A DNA stretch of 64,000 nt, from assembly GCA_029891385.1 (NCBI GenBank), contig CM057225.1, positions 10,412,060 through 10,476,059 of the forward strand. The letters run 5' to 3'. Both the position numbers and the translations under genes were made by a program. The notes under the pieces are model-generated. The model ran no database searches. It saw only the letters and a program-made list of their open reading frames with translations, and had not been told where the DNA came from. The DNA is from Erythroxylum novogranatense (lineage: Eukaryota > Streptophyta > Magnoliopsida > Malpighiales > Erythroxylaceae). Below, piece by piece: positions 11,688 to 23,490 of the stretch. How positions within the stretch are numbered: the stretch's first letter is position 1; every line of letters begins with the position of its first letter.

Positions 11688-13545
11688 TTTAAGTACAAGT
11701 CGACTGAATATGTAATAAGTCGACTTATGCATTGTAAGAGTGTTAGAGTAGTGCCCTAAAGACAATCTCCTTTAGCGCATTTTGTACAAAGATGTTTGTA
11801 TAAATAAAGAAAAGGCATATTTCATTAATTTGATGTTCATATTTATGAATTGATTTTAATCTTAAATCGAATTAATGAAGTCCATGATATATGACATAGC
11901 ATGAAGGAAATTATGATGTGATCATACTATCGAGATTCCTATCATGTGCAATTATGTCACTATCTAAATGATCCCTAGTCATAGGATTAATGAGCTGGAC
12001 ATCGTTAATCCGGATAGACTAGCATATGTCAAACTCCTTGATTGGATCAAGCGGTGGATCTCGTAACAGTAAATATTGAGATATTTAGATTTGACATATG
12101 GATGCTTACTAGTAGTAGTAAGTACATTGGATGACCTACCATGAGATCATCACATGGATATTATGTCGATGAGAATCTCATCATAGCAATGGTGCAAGTA
12201 TCCTTAGACTTGAGGTACTCGAGGATATCTTGAATCTTGATTACGTGCTTTGACTCCATTCCTTGTTGCCTTTCGAGGTCGCTCATAGGGTGGTGATTGG
12301 AGTGCAGTTTGAGGTATTGAAGGTAATTGAGTAGCCAACAAAGGATTCACCACTTCGTCATATTAGCGAAGAGATACCCATGGCCTCTTGTGAGGATCAT
12401 TACTTGCAAGTCTCTGGCCGAGCACATATGTCATGAAGCGGTCTTCATGGACATTAAAGTAATGAGTCTAGGACAAGAACCGATTACACTTGGACTAGAT
12501 TTGATCTGATCGGTCTAGTAAGAGTTGACACTTGCCCATACTCAAACCAAGTGGGGTATAGCATGGTGAAAGGACTAATTGCACGGTAATTGTCTATGGA
12601 AAGGTTTGTAATTTGGTTCGTAGTTTATATAACCGTTAAACCAATTACTTTCGGTCGATCGGGGTCGTGATGTGTTGCTAGATACCGCTCATGACTTGCT
12701 TAGATCAAGTGTTAATCTAAGTGGCCAACATAACCGGAACCTAATGGGTCACACGACAAGAGTGTCTCGGAGAACTCGTAAAATAGTTTTGGATAGTGAT
12801 CCAATACTGGGAGAGCGACGGATTAAATGGATCCCGATGAGATTGGGATATGTCCCGATGAGATCGCGACATCGACATTCTTGAAAACCGTTTAGGTGAG
12901 TTTTCGCCGGGGGCTTGAGTAGGTAGGACCAAACCCAAGATGTTGGACCACTTCAGCAATTATATATATTAATTAATTAAGTAAATAATTAATTAATATA
13001 TATATTTATATGTGTTTACGTGGAGGACATGGAGGAAAGCTTTTGGAAGCTTCCTTATATGCTTACTCATCAAAGCATTTAATGATATAAGACAAAAATC
13101 AATTGGAGGAAAGAAGGAGTGGCTCGTTGGATGACATATATAAGGTTTAAAATGAGTTTTAAACCTAAGACTTGTGAAGGTGTTCATCGTGGAAGCTAGA
13201 GGAAGCAAGGGTTTTGGTGAAAATCCTAAGTTCTTCGTCTTCTCCAACGAGTTCTTCATCCTCTCCTCCAAGTGATTTTGTCATCTCCTCCATTAAGCCT
13301 AGCTCTCCAAGAACAAGGTTAGTGCTAGCACACTTCTTACTTTGTTCTAGCTATTCCCGGGTCAAAGGGTTTGTCCCGGTTAGGTTTTCCGACCTCTGCG
13401 TGGATACCGTTGGAGGCAGGCCACGTGAAGTCGTTATGGTTTGATTTAGTTATATGACACAACGATCCTGGGTTTCGGAAAGTCCGGGACAAAAATTTTG
13501 TTTTCCTTTTGGTACATGTGATGTACCCACCGGGATTTTCCTACA
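11688..13545 (+). repeat. Copia-1 3' LTR
   Basis: 1858 bp matching 3870-5739. Its first dinucleotide has decayed from TG to TT. Many single-base indels separate it from the 5' copy, and the block near 12895-12950 differs more strongly from its counterpart at about 5097-5150. Ends CCTACA and is followed by the TSD GATCC. Confidence 0.95.
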
Positions 13546-13550
13546 GATCC

Positions 13551-14687
13551 ATCAATGCATATGCTTCAAAACCAAAAATTAGAAGCATACCCGCAACAAC
13601 ATCTGGAGACTCTTGAGCCTCCTGCCGAGTCATAACATAGACTCTGGCCTGGGACTGCTGACGACTGCTCTGTCCCTCAGTCCTCACTATCGATCCCTCA
13701 GCTCGGCCTCAGCCTCTACCTCGGCCCCTGAAACCAGATCCACCTCCACGGCTCTGCTGCTGCGTAGAAGCTGCCACCGATCTACCGATCCACAGTGGAT
13801 TGGGCCTCCTGAAAGGGACACTCTCGGAGCTGGTGGTCGATCGAACCACACTTGAGACACGCTCCGGTAAACCTCCAACACTCCCCACTGTGCCTCCTCT
13901 CACAATACTCACATAGCGGGATAGTCTGACCTGAACCTCTAGCACCGCTACGGCCACCACTAGACTGAGAAAATATGCCTCTCTGCCCAAATCTGAACTG
14001 TCTACCGCCTCCAGACGACCTGAAGGGCCTGCTCTGACGCTTGCTGAACCCTCTGTTAGCACTGCCCTGGCTATCACTGGGCCTCTTGCCCCTGGACCCC
14101 TGTCCAGCCTCAGTCTGACCTTGTCTCAACAACTGCTCTATCCTCACGGCCGCAGCTCTCAACTCAATAAAATTGCCCATGTCCGATCGGGCTAACAGGG
14201 TACGGATCTCTAGATTGAGTCTGCCCTCAAATCTACGACATCTGTCAGCCTCAGTAGCAACTAAAGTAGAGGCATAACTCAATAACTCATTAAATCTCAC
14301 CTCATACTCAGCCACTGACATCTGCCCCTGTCTCAGCTCAAGGAACTCCTGCATCTTCATCTCTAAATAAACCTTGGGCATGAAATTATCTCTGAATGCC
14401 CGCAGGAAATCATCCCAAGTCAATAAGCAGGGCCTAGTGGAATTGCCTGGAATAGTCCTCCACCAACGATAAGCCAGACCCTGAAGCAAGGACACTGCAT
14501 AATCGAACCTCTCCTCTGTGTCACAATCCATCTAGTCCAGGACTCTCTCAGTCCTCTCTAACCATCCCTCAGCCTCAGCAGGGTCGGTGCTGCCATAGAA
14601 GTCAACCGCTCCCTGCTTGCGCAGTCTATCGTACCTCCTCTCCCGTCTCACGGGAACTCTGGGAGGTAACTCATCAGAATGAGGCAT
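13551..14687 (-). pseudogene. Tekay-like gag and proximal protease
   Basis: Likely ATG at 14685-14687 (M-P-H-S-D-E-L-P-P). An in-frame TAG interrupts it around 14529-14531, between W-L-E-R-T-E-R-V-L-D and M-D-C-D-T-E-E-R-F. The retrotransposon gag domain (AYRWWRTIPG, FMPKVYLEMKMQEFLELRQG, MSVAEYEVRFNEL) is clear, then a basic Ser/Gly/Arg-rich stretch and one CCHC zinc knuckle C-L-K-C-G-S-I-D-H-Q-L-R-E-C. About 13790 the frame shifts into a Gly/Arg-rich tract and then the protease start, ending A-Y-A-L-M at the Copia-1 insertion. Gag forms the particle; the knuckle binds RNA. Confidence 0.9.
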
Positions 14688-14848
14688 AGGGGACTCTCTA
14701 CTAGCTCCCACGGATACTAGGTTAGCTGGTTGATCCACTTGATCTCCAAGAACGGATGACCTAAAACAAACAAGAATCTGATCAATCTCTGATTTTCTCA
14801 CTGAAATTTAAGCCTAAAATTCACTATGCCCAAAAGATGCCAAACCAT

Positions 14849-14860
14849 GCTCTGATACCA
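14849..14860 (-). promoter_or_regulatory. Primer binding site of Tekay-like element
   Basis: Reverse complement reads TGGTATCAGAGC, matching initiator tRNA-Met, five bases from the LTR edge. Sets minus orientation. Confidence 0.95.
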
Positions 14861-15528
14861 CCTAATGTAGCGCCCCCTTACCGTAGGGTACGTACTGGGA
14901 CACCCGTGGGTCGTTCCGGCACATATCCCACAGCAAGGAAGTGCTACTCACGAAACTATCGCTAAAAACTCGCATGACATCAATACAATTAAACCGCAAT
15001 ATGAAGATCACTAAAATTTAAAACCACAATAAAAACCTTTCATTTCCTAAAATCAATCCAAAATATAGACAAGTCTATCAGTCCCCTAAAGTCTCAGAAC
15101 AATAACCCAAAAAGAAAACTGATAAAAATGTCTATACTAGGTCATCCCCAAAGATCGCCCCAGCTGACTGACCTGTGTGCCATCGCTTCACTTCACCACG
15201 CCCTCGCACGGCAGGAAAATCTATCACAGGAGCTAGAGTCCTACAAACGCTGCCCTGAAAAATATATAGCAATGTTGGGTGAGTTTGCGAACTCAATGAG
15301 AAACCATCATCGATGGTTCACCCCACTCATGCATATACACATAATATATCACATAGTATAATTTAACGCATATTGGAACACTGAACACAATTTACACATT
15401 TATACAATAAAATAACTTAGACATGTCACTTCACAATTGTCACATAACACACGCATTCTCAATTTCACTACACAGTCAAATGCATAAGGTATGCAAATTC
15501 TCATTTTATGTCATTGTCGTGACTGAGC

Positions 15529-15710
15529 GTTAACACTATCCCGATCTGGGCACTTTTCGCATTAATCGCATTTTCAGCAAGTAGGAGAGCCCTCTGGGTA
15601 TGCACTACTGCTCACTCACATTAGGGATAGGAGAGCCCTCTGGATATGCACTATTCCCTTTTTCACTGATAATCGAGCTTAAAGCTCTGATCACTAATTG
15701 CTCCAGTCAT
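15529..15710 (-). other. Multi-hairpin LTR module, Tekay version
   Basis: Outer arms TGACTG and CAGTCA can pair, enclosing GAGCTTAAAGCTC (about 15674-15686) and a duplicated GGAGAGCCCTCTG unit (two copies, near 15583 and 15629). The same plan recurs in other chromovirus LTRs here (27972, 54958, 62891). Lies in the transcribed U5 side. Confidence 0.6.
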
Positions 15711-16495
15711 AACTGTTTATTTACCGTTTATAATCTTGTCTAGCATGCACTCACACTTACACAGTCACTAGCACATATCTATCACTCCACTCGATTTTTC
15801 ATATTCAGAAAACTACACACAATTCTATGCACTGATTCACAATCACAAGTATTCATATTTGCAACACATTTCAACTCACTCACAATCAGAACACTTATTC
15901 ATAATTGCAGCACATTTATTTCACATGTTATCACTCACAATTTACACATTCACAGCACATTTAATCACACACAAAGATCGAGGAACCAACTAGGTTACTC
16001 ACCTGTAACTTTCGAGCTACTGCCTGGAAGTCCCAGTAATATCCATGGACTGACGATCCAACGGTGCCTCTATCACAATTCAAACCAATTCTCATCACTA
16101 AATGCTCAATCAATTGAATTCACTAATGCACATGTCTTAATTTGAAAATATATATATAGCATGATCATGATTTTCCAGCGCTCTACCCATTCTGATCTCT
16201 CTCGCTTCACAACCCACAATTCACTATTCACTAGGTCAATAATATCCACTGATTCTCAAACCTCAAATTTAAACTCTAATCAGTCAACACATAACTCTTT
16301 GGTTGCACTAAAACTGAAATTGACTCTTTTTCGATAATTACGATACCTCTAACCAAAATTCAAACTCTCAGTCTTTACCACAATTGTAGACCTCTTTCTC
16401 TAGATCACAACGAGTCCAGAATTACCTCAATTGGAGGTCTACACTAAAAGTTATACCCTAAAAACCAATCTAGCCCCATGCACAATTTATGTCCC

Positions 16496-16718
16496 TCGCT
16501 GCGGCTTACTGTCTCTCGCCGCGGCGAAAAAAGGGACGCTCGCCACGGCGTGGGAACGTTCGTCGCGGCGAACAACTCTTCTGCGCCTCGCCGCGACGCC
16601 TACCAATCACTCATCGCGGCGTCTAAATTACTTGCTCGCCGCGATGTCTCAAGCGGCTCGCCGCGGCGAACAGACCTTTTCTTGCCGCGACGTGTCCTCA
16701 TTACAGACGTCGCGACGT
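16496..16718. repeat. Array of ten CGCCGCGGCG-like palindromes
   Basis: Sites begin near 16496, 16515, 16538, 16559, 16587, 16611, 16634, 16657, 16681 and 16707; consensus TCGCCGCGGCGA. Mean spacing about 23.5 bp. A GC island in an AT-rich LTR, about 390-610 bp downstream of the TATA box on the transcribed strand. Confidence 0.9.
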
Positions 16719-17713
16719 GCGACCACTTCATCTTCTCCGATCATCATTTTCTGCCATTAATACTCTTAAAAACCTCTATTAACTCTCTCAACTACCCATA
16801 CTAACACATTAAATGCCATAAACAACCATAAATACAACATTAAACACAATAAACTTACCAAATCGAAGAATCAAACAGTAACCCTAAAATCGCAAACGTC
16901 CAAAAATCTTCCCAACTCAAACTCCTACGGTTTTCACTCTCAAACCACACGAAACATCACCATCTCTCAACCACAAGCAAAGCTTCCAGAATGAAGGAGA
17001 ACCCAACGAAAATCTCCAAGGAAAAGAGGTTGAAATCGTCGACGGGGAGAGAAGAGAAGGAAGGAGAAATTTGCTAACTCCCAAAACAAAAACCTAACTC
17101 TTATATATATAGGGTTTAATTTAAACCTATAGATCTTAGTCCTCAATTTCATTTAATCTCAGTCTCTAAATTTCAATGGCTCATCACAAAAATTCTCAAA
17201 CTCGCAAATCTAAATTTTCAAGCTATTAACCACTCAATTTCGGTATCGAAAACTAACTCATCGGTCTCTAGGCCATTTTCTCAATCCGAACTCAAAGCTC
17301 TAAAAATTCCAGAAAAATTCTCATAAATCCTCAAAAATACAAAACACAAAGTCCTATACTCAATTCTCAATTTCCAACTCCCAAAATTCAATTTTCACTA
17401 TAATTCAACCATACAAACCAATTATTCTCAAATTCTCAACCAAATCACAATTCAACTAATTCAACCATTCAATTCAAATTATTCCTCAATTCTCAATAAA
17501 TCATGTCTAACATAACTATCTCAAAATTCACCATTCAACTCATAATCACAGTTAAATGCTGGAACAATCATGAATGCATGTCACTAAGAATATGCATGTG
17601 CAAAATGATCTATCTCTTTATAATCAGAGGCCACAAAGCACTCGATCACAATTCATGCAATAACAGAACTGCCCGTACCAATATGCTCATCGCATCGGTA
17701 ACGGGATGTTACA

Positions 17714-18629
17714 CTTTCAAAATCTGCTTCATTTCCACTCTTAAAAACCTTTTTCCATACCACTCAACCTACACACACTCGTAACTATACCAAATGAATA
17801 GTAAAAGCAAGGAACTCGTAACTATACCAAATCAATAGTAAAAGTAAGGAAAAATTGCAAAAACTGATGAAGAGAAGAAGATGAGTTTTTCATAAAAGGT
17901 GCTGGTACTATTTCATTTCTTCTTCGAAAGTGAATTATGAAGCTTTTCAAGTTAGCTCACACACATTTCTTGTTTGCTTACATCCAATGGCCCAAAAAAA
18001 AGAGAAAAACAACTAAAATGAGTAGGATCTTGACAAGTTTCATCATCTCATTGGTTCAGCTAGAACAAAAGTGAAATTGTTGGACAAAACATCAACAAAA
18101 ACTGACACAAGGATTTCCTAATAAGTTAAAGCTACAAAAGTAAACCAAGGACAAAATTTGCTTGAAAACAATGGGAACAAAAAGGTTGATACTCAGCTTT
18201 CATTTCTTCAATGCCTATTATTGCTTTGACTTCAAATTCTGCAGATCTGTTGATTTGTAAAACTTTAATTGCTTCAGGTTTGTGGAAATTTGCTTCAGAA
18301 CTCAAAACTCTGCTTCGGACTTCTCCATCTAATGTAGCTACACTTGTTGCACATTTTCAAAGTCTTCATTCTTCAATCTTCCATTGCATGTAGCTTCATT
18401 TTCCATGTTTATCTTCCATTGAACTTCAGTCCTACTTTGATTATCAATCAATCGAATTCTAGTTTGTGAATTCAAACATCTCTGAATTGCCACCAAGATC
18501 ATCATCTCTAGCTTCCTCTTTACTGTTGAAAACTTGCTCTTCAATTTGATCCTCTTCTTCACTCTTATTGAGCTTACAATCTCCTCCACAATCTTCAGCA
18601 TAGCTGGCTGCATGAAACAACATAAATCA
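17714..18629 (-). repeat. Copia-2 3' LTR, part right of the Tekay insertion
   Basis: Matches 23994-24646 plus 38049-38279. Contains a local tandem duplication of about 37 bp near 17780-17853 (CGTAACTATACCAAAT repeated) that the other LTR lacks. Confidence 0.88.
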
Positions 18630-18630
18630 A

Positions 18631-18643
18631 TAGCTCCTCCTTT
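18631..18643 (-). promoter_or_regulatory. Copia-2 polypurine tract
   Basis: Coding-strand CAAAGGAGGAGCT right before the LTR start. Confidence 0.65.
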
Positions 18644-18691
18644 GTTTTATGCAGCCAGCACTCCTACCTTCTTCCTTAACGACTCAAATCT

Positions 18692-19135
18692 CTATTTTGG
18701 TAATGCTTTAGTGAATAAATCAGCAAGTTGGAAGTTTGAAATGCAAAATGCCATTTTGATTTCCCTTTCTTCAATCAATTCTCTAAGATAATGGTACTTC
18801 AACTTCATGTGCTTGGTTCTTATATGATCAGATGGATTTTTGGCCATGGAAATGGCAGCACTTGAATCACAATAAATGGTTACACAATTTTCCTTGAACT
18901 CATCCAAATCCTTCAAAATTTTCTTCAACCATTAAGCTTGTTTGGCAGCCATATTCACAGCCACATATTCAGCTTCATCTGATGATTGTGATACTCTCCT
19001 TTGCTTCTTTGAATACCAAGAAAAAACTCCCGAACCTAAGCTACAACAATAACCACTCCTACTCTTGCATTCATTACTTCCAGTATAACTTGCATCACTA
19101 AACACATACAACTCAACACTTTCCCTTCTTCCAAA
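18692..19135 (-). pseudogene. Copia-2 RNase H remnant
   Basis: The C-terminal part (18692-18928) is open and reads IYCDSSAAISMAKNPS, TKHMKLKYHYLRELI and QLADLFTKALPK, the standard end of copia pol. The proximal part (18929-19135) has stops but still shows the D-E-A-E-Y-V-A box and the VFSDASYTGS region. Degenerate. Confidence 0.85.
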
Positions 19136-19974
19136 CTAGATTCCATGATCAATGGTGTGCTTAACATACCTTAGTATCCTTCTAGCATACAAAGCATGTT
19201 GTCTCGATGGATTTTGATTGAAACCAGCTATTATATTTATAGAACATGCAATATCGGGTCTTGAAGCACATAAATACATTAAGGAACCAATCATACTTCT
19301 ATAATAAGACACATCAAATTGCTCACCTAACTTTGTGGTCTTCAGCTTCAGCTGATGCTCCATGGGGGTTGACATGCCATTGCTGTCTTTCAATTTGAAA
19401 TTTTCAATTAACTCTTCTGCATATTTCCTTTGATGAATGAATATCCCATCTTTCCTTTGATCAATCTCCAATCCTAAGAAATAATTCATCTCCCCCAAGT
19501 CTGTCATTTCAAATCCTGATTTCATAAGCTTTTTGACGTCCTCCACAAGCTCCTCCTTAGTTACAATTATGAGCAAATCATCTACATAAAGAGAGCAGAT
19601 CAGTTTTCCTTCCTTTTCCCCCTTCACATACAATGTAGCCTCACTTTTCCTTCTTATAAATCCATTTTGCAATAAATAACTATTAATTCTTGAATACCTA
19701 GCTTTGGAGCATGTTTCAAACCATAAAGAGCCTTCACTAGCTTGTAAACTTTCTGCTCTTGTCCTTCTTTCACATAGCCTTCGGGTTGCTTCAAGTATAC
19801 ATCTTCATCCAACATCCCATTGAGAAAAGCACTCTTCACATTCATTTGATGCACTTTCCATCCATTATTTGCTCCCAATGCCAACAATAATCTCACAGTG
19901 TCAAGCCTAGCTACTGGTGCATAAGTCTCGGTGTAATCCACTCCATATTCTTGTTTGTATCCTCTCACAACCAA
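19136..19974 (-). pseudogene. Copia-2 reverse transcriptase
   Basis: Two overlapping open frames. 19654-19974 carries [21 protein letters not shown] and [20 protein letters not shown] with [11 protein letters not shown]. 19136-19672 carries the catalytic SLYVDDLLIIV, the MTDLGEMNYFLGLEI box and SLMYLCASRPDI. A frame break separates them near 19660-19680. Confidence 0.9.
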
Positions 19975-19975
19975 T

Positions 19976-20743
19976 CTAGCTTTGTGCTTGTTGATTGATC
20001 CATCCGGGTTGAGCTTGGTTTTGTAAATCCACTACTTTAGTTTCAGGTGAAGGTAAATCCACCAGCAACCAAGTGTAATTTTCTTCTATTGCTTTGATTT
20101 TTTCATCCATTGGTCCTTTCCAAACTCTTTGCTTAATTGCTTGATTGAAGGTCTTCGGTTCAGCTCCAGCAGGCATAGCACATTCAAGCATCATATATGC
20201 ATCATTTGGTTCTTCATCTGCCACATTATACCTGAAGTCAAAAATGGGGTTAGTTTCATTATAAATCGAGGCTAGATCTCTTGTTTTGTGGGCACTTTTT
20301 GAGCTTGTATTCTCCTCCTGAATTTATGAACTTAAGTCATCACTTCCTGAACTAGGTGATGTCTCTTCCTGGTTCCCTTCCTCTTCATAATTGTTGGAAT
20401 CTCTAGCTGCTATCACTTCATCATCTTTTTGATTCCTTTGCTCTTCAAGATTGAAAAAATTTCCAGTTGCTATCACTTCATCATGTGGTTCTTCTCTTGC
20501 AACTTCTTGAACAATTAGCTCATTCATTGGTATTTCAATTCTAACTCCTCCTGAATTCTTCACCGAATGCTCATCCCATTTCCATCCTTCATTTTCATCA
20601 AATTTTACATCTCTAGACACAAACATCTTCTTGGTTTCTGGATTGTATATTCTATACCCTTTGGACTCCAAACTATATCCCATCATTACCCCTTTCATTG
20701 CTTTCTCATCCAACTGTGTCCTCTTTGTTTTAGGAATGTGCAT
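19976..20743 (-). pseudogene. Copia-2 integrase C-terminus and linker to RT
   Basis: 20324-20743 reads KRTQLDEKAMKGVMMGYS and R-D-V-K-F-D-E-N-E-G-W-K-W, the integrase C-terminal box, then an acidic low-complexity linker rich in E, N and S. 19976-20224 is the RT entry (F-N-Q-A-I-K). Separated by stops around 20225-20323. Confidence 0.82.
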
Positions 20744-20797
20744 GTAAGCAACACATTCGAATACTCTCAGCTAATTTACCCTTGGTTTAACTCCAAG

Positions 20798-21388
20798 TCA
20801 AGCTTCAAATGGTGTCATCTCCTTCAAGTCTCTTGTCTTTAATTGGTTCTGTACATACAAAGCAGTGAAACATGCTTCAGGCCAAAAATTCTTTGGAACC
20901 TTCGTGCCAAACATCATAGCCTTAGCCATCTCCACAATTGATCTATTCTTCCTCTCTGAAATTTCATTTTGCTGAGGTGAATATGCAACTGAAAACTGAT
21001 GGAAAATCCCTTCTTTTTGAAAGTAATTCTTCATCTCATTCGAAATGTATTCCCCTCCTCAATCACTTCTCAAGCATCTCAATTTCTTTCCACATTGGCT
21101 TTCAACCTCATCCCTCCATACTTTGAAGATGTCAAATACTTGATCTTTGCTCTTCATGAATTAAATCCATGAGTATCTTGACACATCATCGATGAACTCC
21201 ACATAATACCTACTTCCTCCAACAGATGGTGTCTCCATTAGTCCACAAACTTCAGTTTGTACGAATTGCAATTTTTCTATAGCTCTCGAACCACTTGTTG
21301 GGTATGGTAACACATGACTTTTACCCTTTGCACAAGCTTCACATATGGATTTCATCTTGCTACTCAATTGTGGCATACTATGGACCAA
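20798..21388 (-). pseudogene. Copia-2 integrase core
   Basis: 21161-21388 has C-E-A-C-A-K-G-K (second half of the zinc site) and F-V-Q-T-E-V-C-G, where the first catalytic Asp of the family (H-T-D-V-C-G) is Glu here. 20798-21034 has Q-Q-N-E-I-S-E-R-K-N-R with the catalytic Glu and NFWPEACFTALYVQN. Stops lie between them near 21060 and 21160. Confidence 0.85.
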
Positions 21389-21397
21389 CCCTTTCTT

Positions 21398-21949
21398 TTA
21401 CATCTCAATAATATAATCCAAGTTGGCATGTCCATATCTTTGATGCCATAGTTGAGTCAACTCTGTCAATGAGAGAGCAGCAAAAGCTCCATCCACTTCT
21501 TGCATTTTAATCTTAAAAACTCTGTTAACCATTGGGACTTTGTGCACTAATTCACCTTGCTCATTGAATATCCTACCCATTTCATCTTCAAAATACACCT
21601 TATACTTCCTTTCCAATAGCTGACCAACACTAATCAAATTTTGATCAAGTTCAGGAATGTAATACACATCATCAAGGATTGCATTTCCAACTTTTGTTCC
21701 TAGTTCCATAGCCCCCTTCCAAGATACTGGTATGATTTCACCATTTCCAATCTTCACTACCTTATTTATGTTTGTGACTTTCTTCACAAATGCCCCTCTT
21801 CTTCTTGTCATATGATTTGAACATCCATTGTCCACTAGCCATTCACCTTCTTTTTCTTCCTTTGCTTCAACTATACACATCTCTGCATCAGGTTCATCAC
21901 TTCGAGTCTTGTGACATGCTTCCACTACAAAAGCACTTTCCTCTATCAC
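21398..21949 (-). pseudogene. Copia-2 protease and pre-integrase
   Basis: Protease motif reads W-L-V-D-N-G-C-S-N-H-M; the copia consensus is D-S-G, so the active-site Ser is Asn (one G-to-A change on the coding strand). Then V-V-K-I-G-N-G, L-D-D-V-Y-Y-I-P, L-I-S-V-G-Q-L-L and the pre-integrase L-W-H-Q-R-Y-G-H. Open for 183 codons. Confidence 0.85.
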
Positions 21950-22408
21950 TGGTTTTTCTGTTACTTTGCTGGTTTGAGAGGAGCTTGGCTAATTGTTTGA
22001 AGGGTTAGCTTAAAGGTTTGGACTGATTTCTGAAAGTTGTTGAGGTGATGAATTGAGCACAGGAAAGGCATTTTGTGACTGATGGCTTAAGGTTTGTGAT
22101 TGGACTTAATGGTATGGAATTTGGTAAATATAGGCTGATTGAGATACATATGGTTGAGTTGCTTATGGTTGAGGTGTATAGGCTTGAGTTATCGAAGGTA
22201 GTGAGATGAATTGTGGTGGATATGTTGCATTTTCTAAATTTGCAACATAATAAGCTTGATAAGTTTGTGGTTTAGAAGCATTTTAGTAGGATTGTGGTGG
22301 AATGGATTGGCTTGATAAGGTAGCTTGCTTTTGCAAAGGATGAATTGGCGGTGGTTTACCAAAGAGGGAACTTTGAGGATTTTATTGATCATTCAACCAT
22401 TTCTCATA

Positions 22409-23490
22409 ACACACTCTCTTTGAATGTCCTCTTTTCCTATAATTTATGCAATCCACATTTTCATTTCAAAAACATTCATCAGCAGCATGATTTGTCTTTC
22501 TATAGAATTTGCAACTTGGAAACATTCCCCACCTTGAACTCTTAGATCCATTTTGTAATCAGTTTGAGTTGTTCCCTGCATATTGGTTGGTAGGTTGGTG
22601 GTTTTGGGGATGGTTCATGTAAGACACTTGATGAGGGAATGGTGTTTGAGGATACATTGGATGTAGCTGATATTGAATGTGTTTTGGTGATAATTTTAGT
22701 TTTGTGGACATGAGGACTGATACAGATTTTGAATATTTAGAGGATGATTTTGCAAATGTGAAGGTATTTGAGGTTGGAAAGCATTTGTATCAAGATGGCT
22801 TTGGGTTAGATTTGAGGTTTGGGTGAGAATGGGTGGATTTTTAGGCACTTTGAATCTTTCGGCCTTCAAAGCATATTCTTCCCCTTCCCTTCGAACTCCA
22901 TGTCTCTCTTTATGCATCTCCAACACATTAAATACGTACTCCAATGTCACAGAACTTGGATCATTGGTGAATTGACATTCTACAGGTGCAATAATTGCTT
23001 CAAATCTCAAAGGTAATCTACTCAAGAACTTGTCTACTAATCTGTCAGTGTTAGTGTTTTTCTCCAAATTCTTTCAGCTGTTGAACCAAGTTCATAAACC
23101 TTGTTTTTGGAGCTCCCACACTTTCTTCATGTTTTATCAAGAAGTTCTTAAAACTTCTCGTCACAGCTTGCTTTTTCAACTTTAATGACTGAGCCGAGCC
23201 CATATATTCAAGCTTCAAAGTTTCCCACAACTCTTTAGCATTTTTGCAACTTGCATGTCTTAAAAAAATAGCTTCACTTACTACCGATCTTAAGAAAACA
23301 AGAGCTTTAAAGTCCTTGTCCCTCTCTTATCTGATTCTTGATTATTGCTGCTTTGTTAAGTCTGCTATATCCTCAACTTCAGTCACCCCTTCACTAACAA
23401 CATCAACCACTCACACATCCGAAGACAATCCTCAACTCTAAGTGCCCAAGCTTTGTAGTTTTCTTCAGTTAAAACAGATATATTAGCTTG
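22409..23490 (-). pseudogene. Copia-2 gag with altered zinc knuckles
   Basis: Start region near 23490 reads N-I-S-V-L-T-E-E-N-Y-K-A-W. The capsid part has stops; 22696-23067 is open (VDKFLSRLPLRFEAI, V-T-L-E-Y-V-F-N-V-L). Two CCHC-like knuckles follow at about 22473-22514 (C-K-F-Y...H...C) and 22409-22450 (C-I-N-Y...H...C); in both the second zinc-binding Cys is Tyr. Confidence 0.8.

Larger units (their letters stand above)
3870..13545 (+). mobile_element. Ty1/copia element Copia-1, complete but degenerate
   Basis: A 9676-bp insertion bounded by TGTAAG...CCTACA LTRs and a perfect 5-bp TSD GATCC (3865-3869, 13546-13550). Contents in order: LTR, tRNA-iMet PBS, an unusually long 2-kb leader, gag, protease, integrase, RT, RNase H, PPT, LTR. 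Integrase before RT marks Ty1/copia. The clade is not certain; a Tork/TAR/Angela-like group fits the long LTRs. The two LTRs differ by many one-base indels and some substitutions, and the coding region has several frameshifts, so it is inactive, unless part of the indels are assembly errors. Confidence 0.96.
1..17713 (-). mobile_element. Ty3/gypsy chromovirus (Tekay/Del-like), nested and degenerate
   Basis: Autonomous-type LTR retrotransposon read right to left: 5' LTR 14866-17713, tRNA-iMet PBS, gag, protease, RT, RNase H, integrase with C-terminal chromodomain, PPT, 3' LTR 1-493 (cut by the window start). Position 1 corresponds to 17221 of the other LTR, and both visible copies end in the same GATGTTACA. 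Order RT-RH-IN and the chromodomain identify a chromovirus; the 2.85-kb LTR fits Tekay/Del (family knowledge). Copia-1 splits it at 3870-13545. It sits in the 3' LTR of Copia-2: sequence from 17714 continues the Copia-2 LTR seen intact at 23994. The expected TSD (about CTTTC) cannot be checked because the left end is outside the window. Broken by in-frame stops and frameshifts. Confidence 0.93.
14866..17713 (-). repeat. Tekay-like 5' LTR, complete
   Basis: 2848 bp, TGTAGC...GTTACA in plus reading. On the coding strand a TATA box (about 17101-17111) is followed by a pyrimidine-rich leader (17085-16980). Downstream come a GC-rich palindrome array (16496-16718), a hairpin module (15529-15710) and an inverted repeat ACCATC-ATC-GATGGT at 15303-15317. 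The part 17221-17713 equals the left window edge. Confidence 0.95.

Noticed and set aside
5192..13271. 92-codon frame present twice (5192-5470 and 12993-13271, minus strand)
   Set aside because: Both lie in the two LTRs of Copia-1 and run antisense through the promoter and leader; duplicated because LTRs are duplicated.
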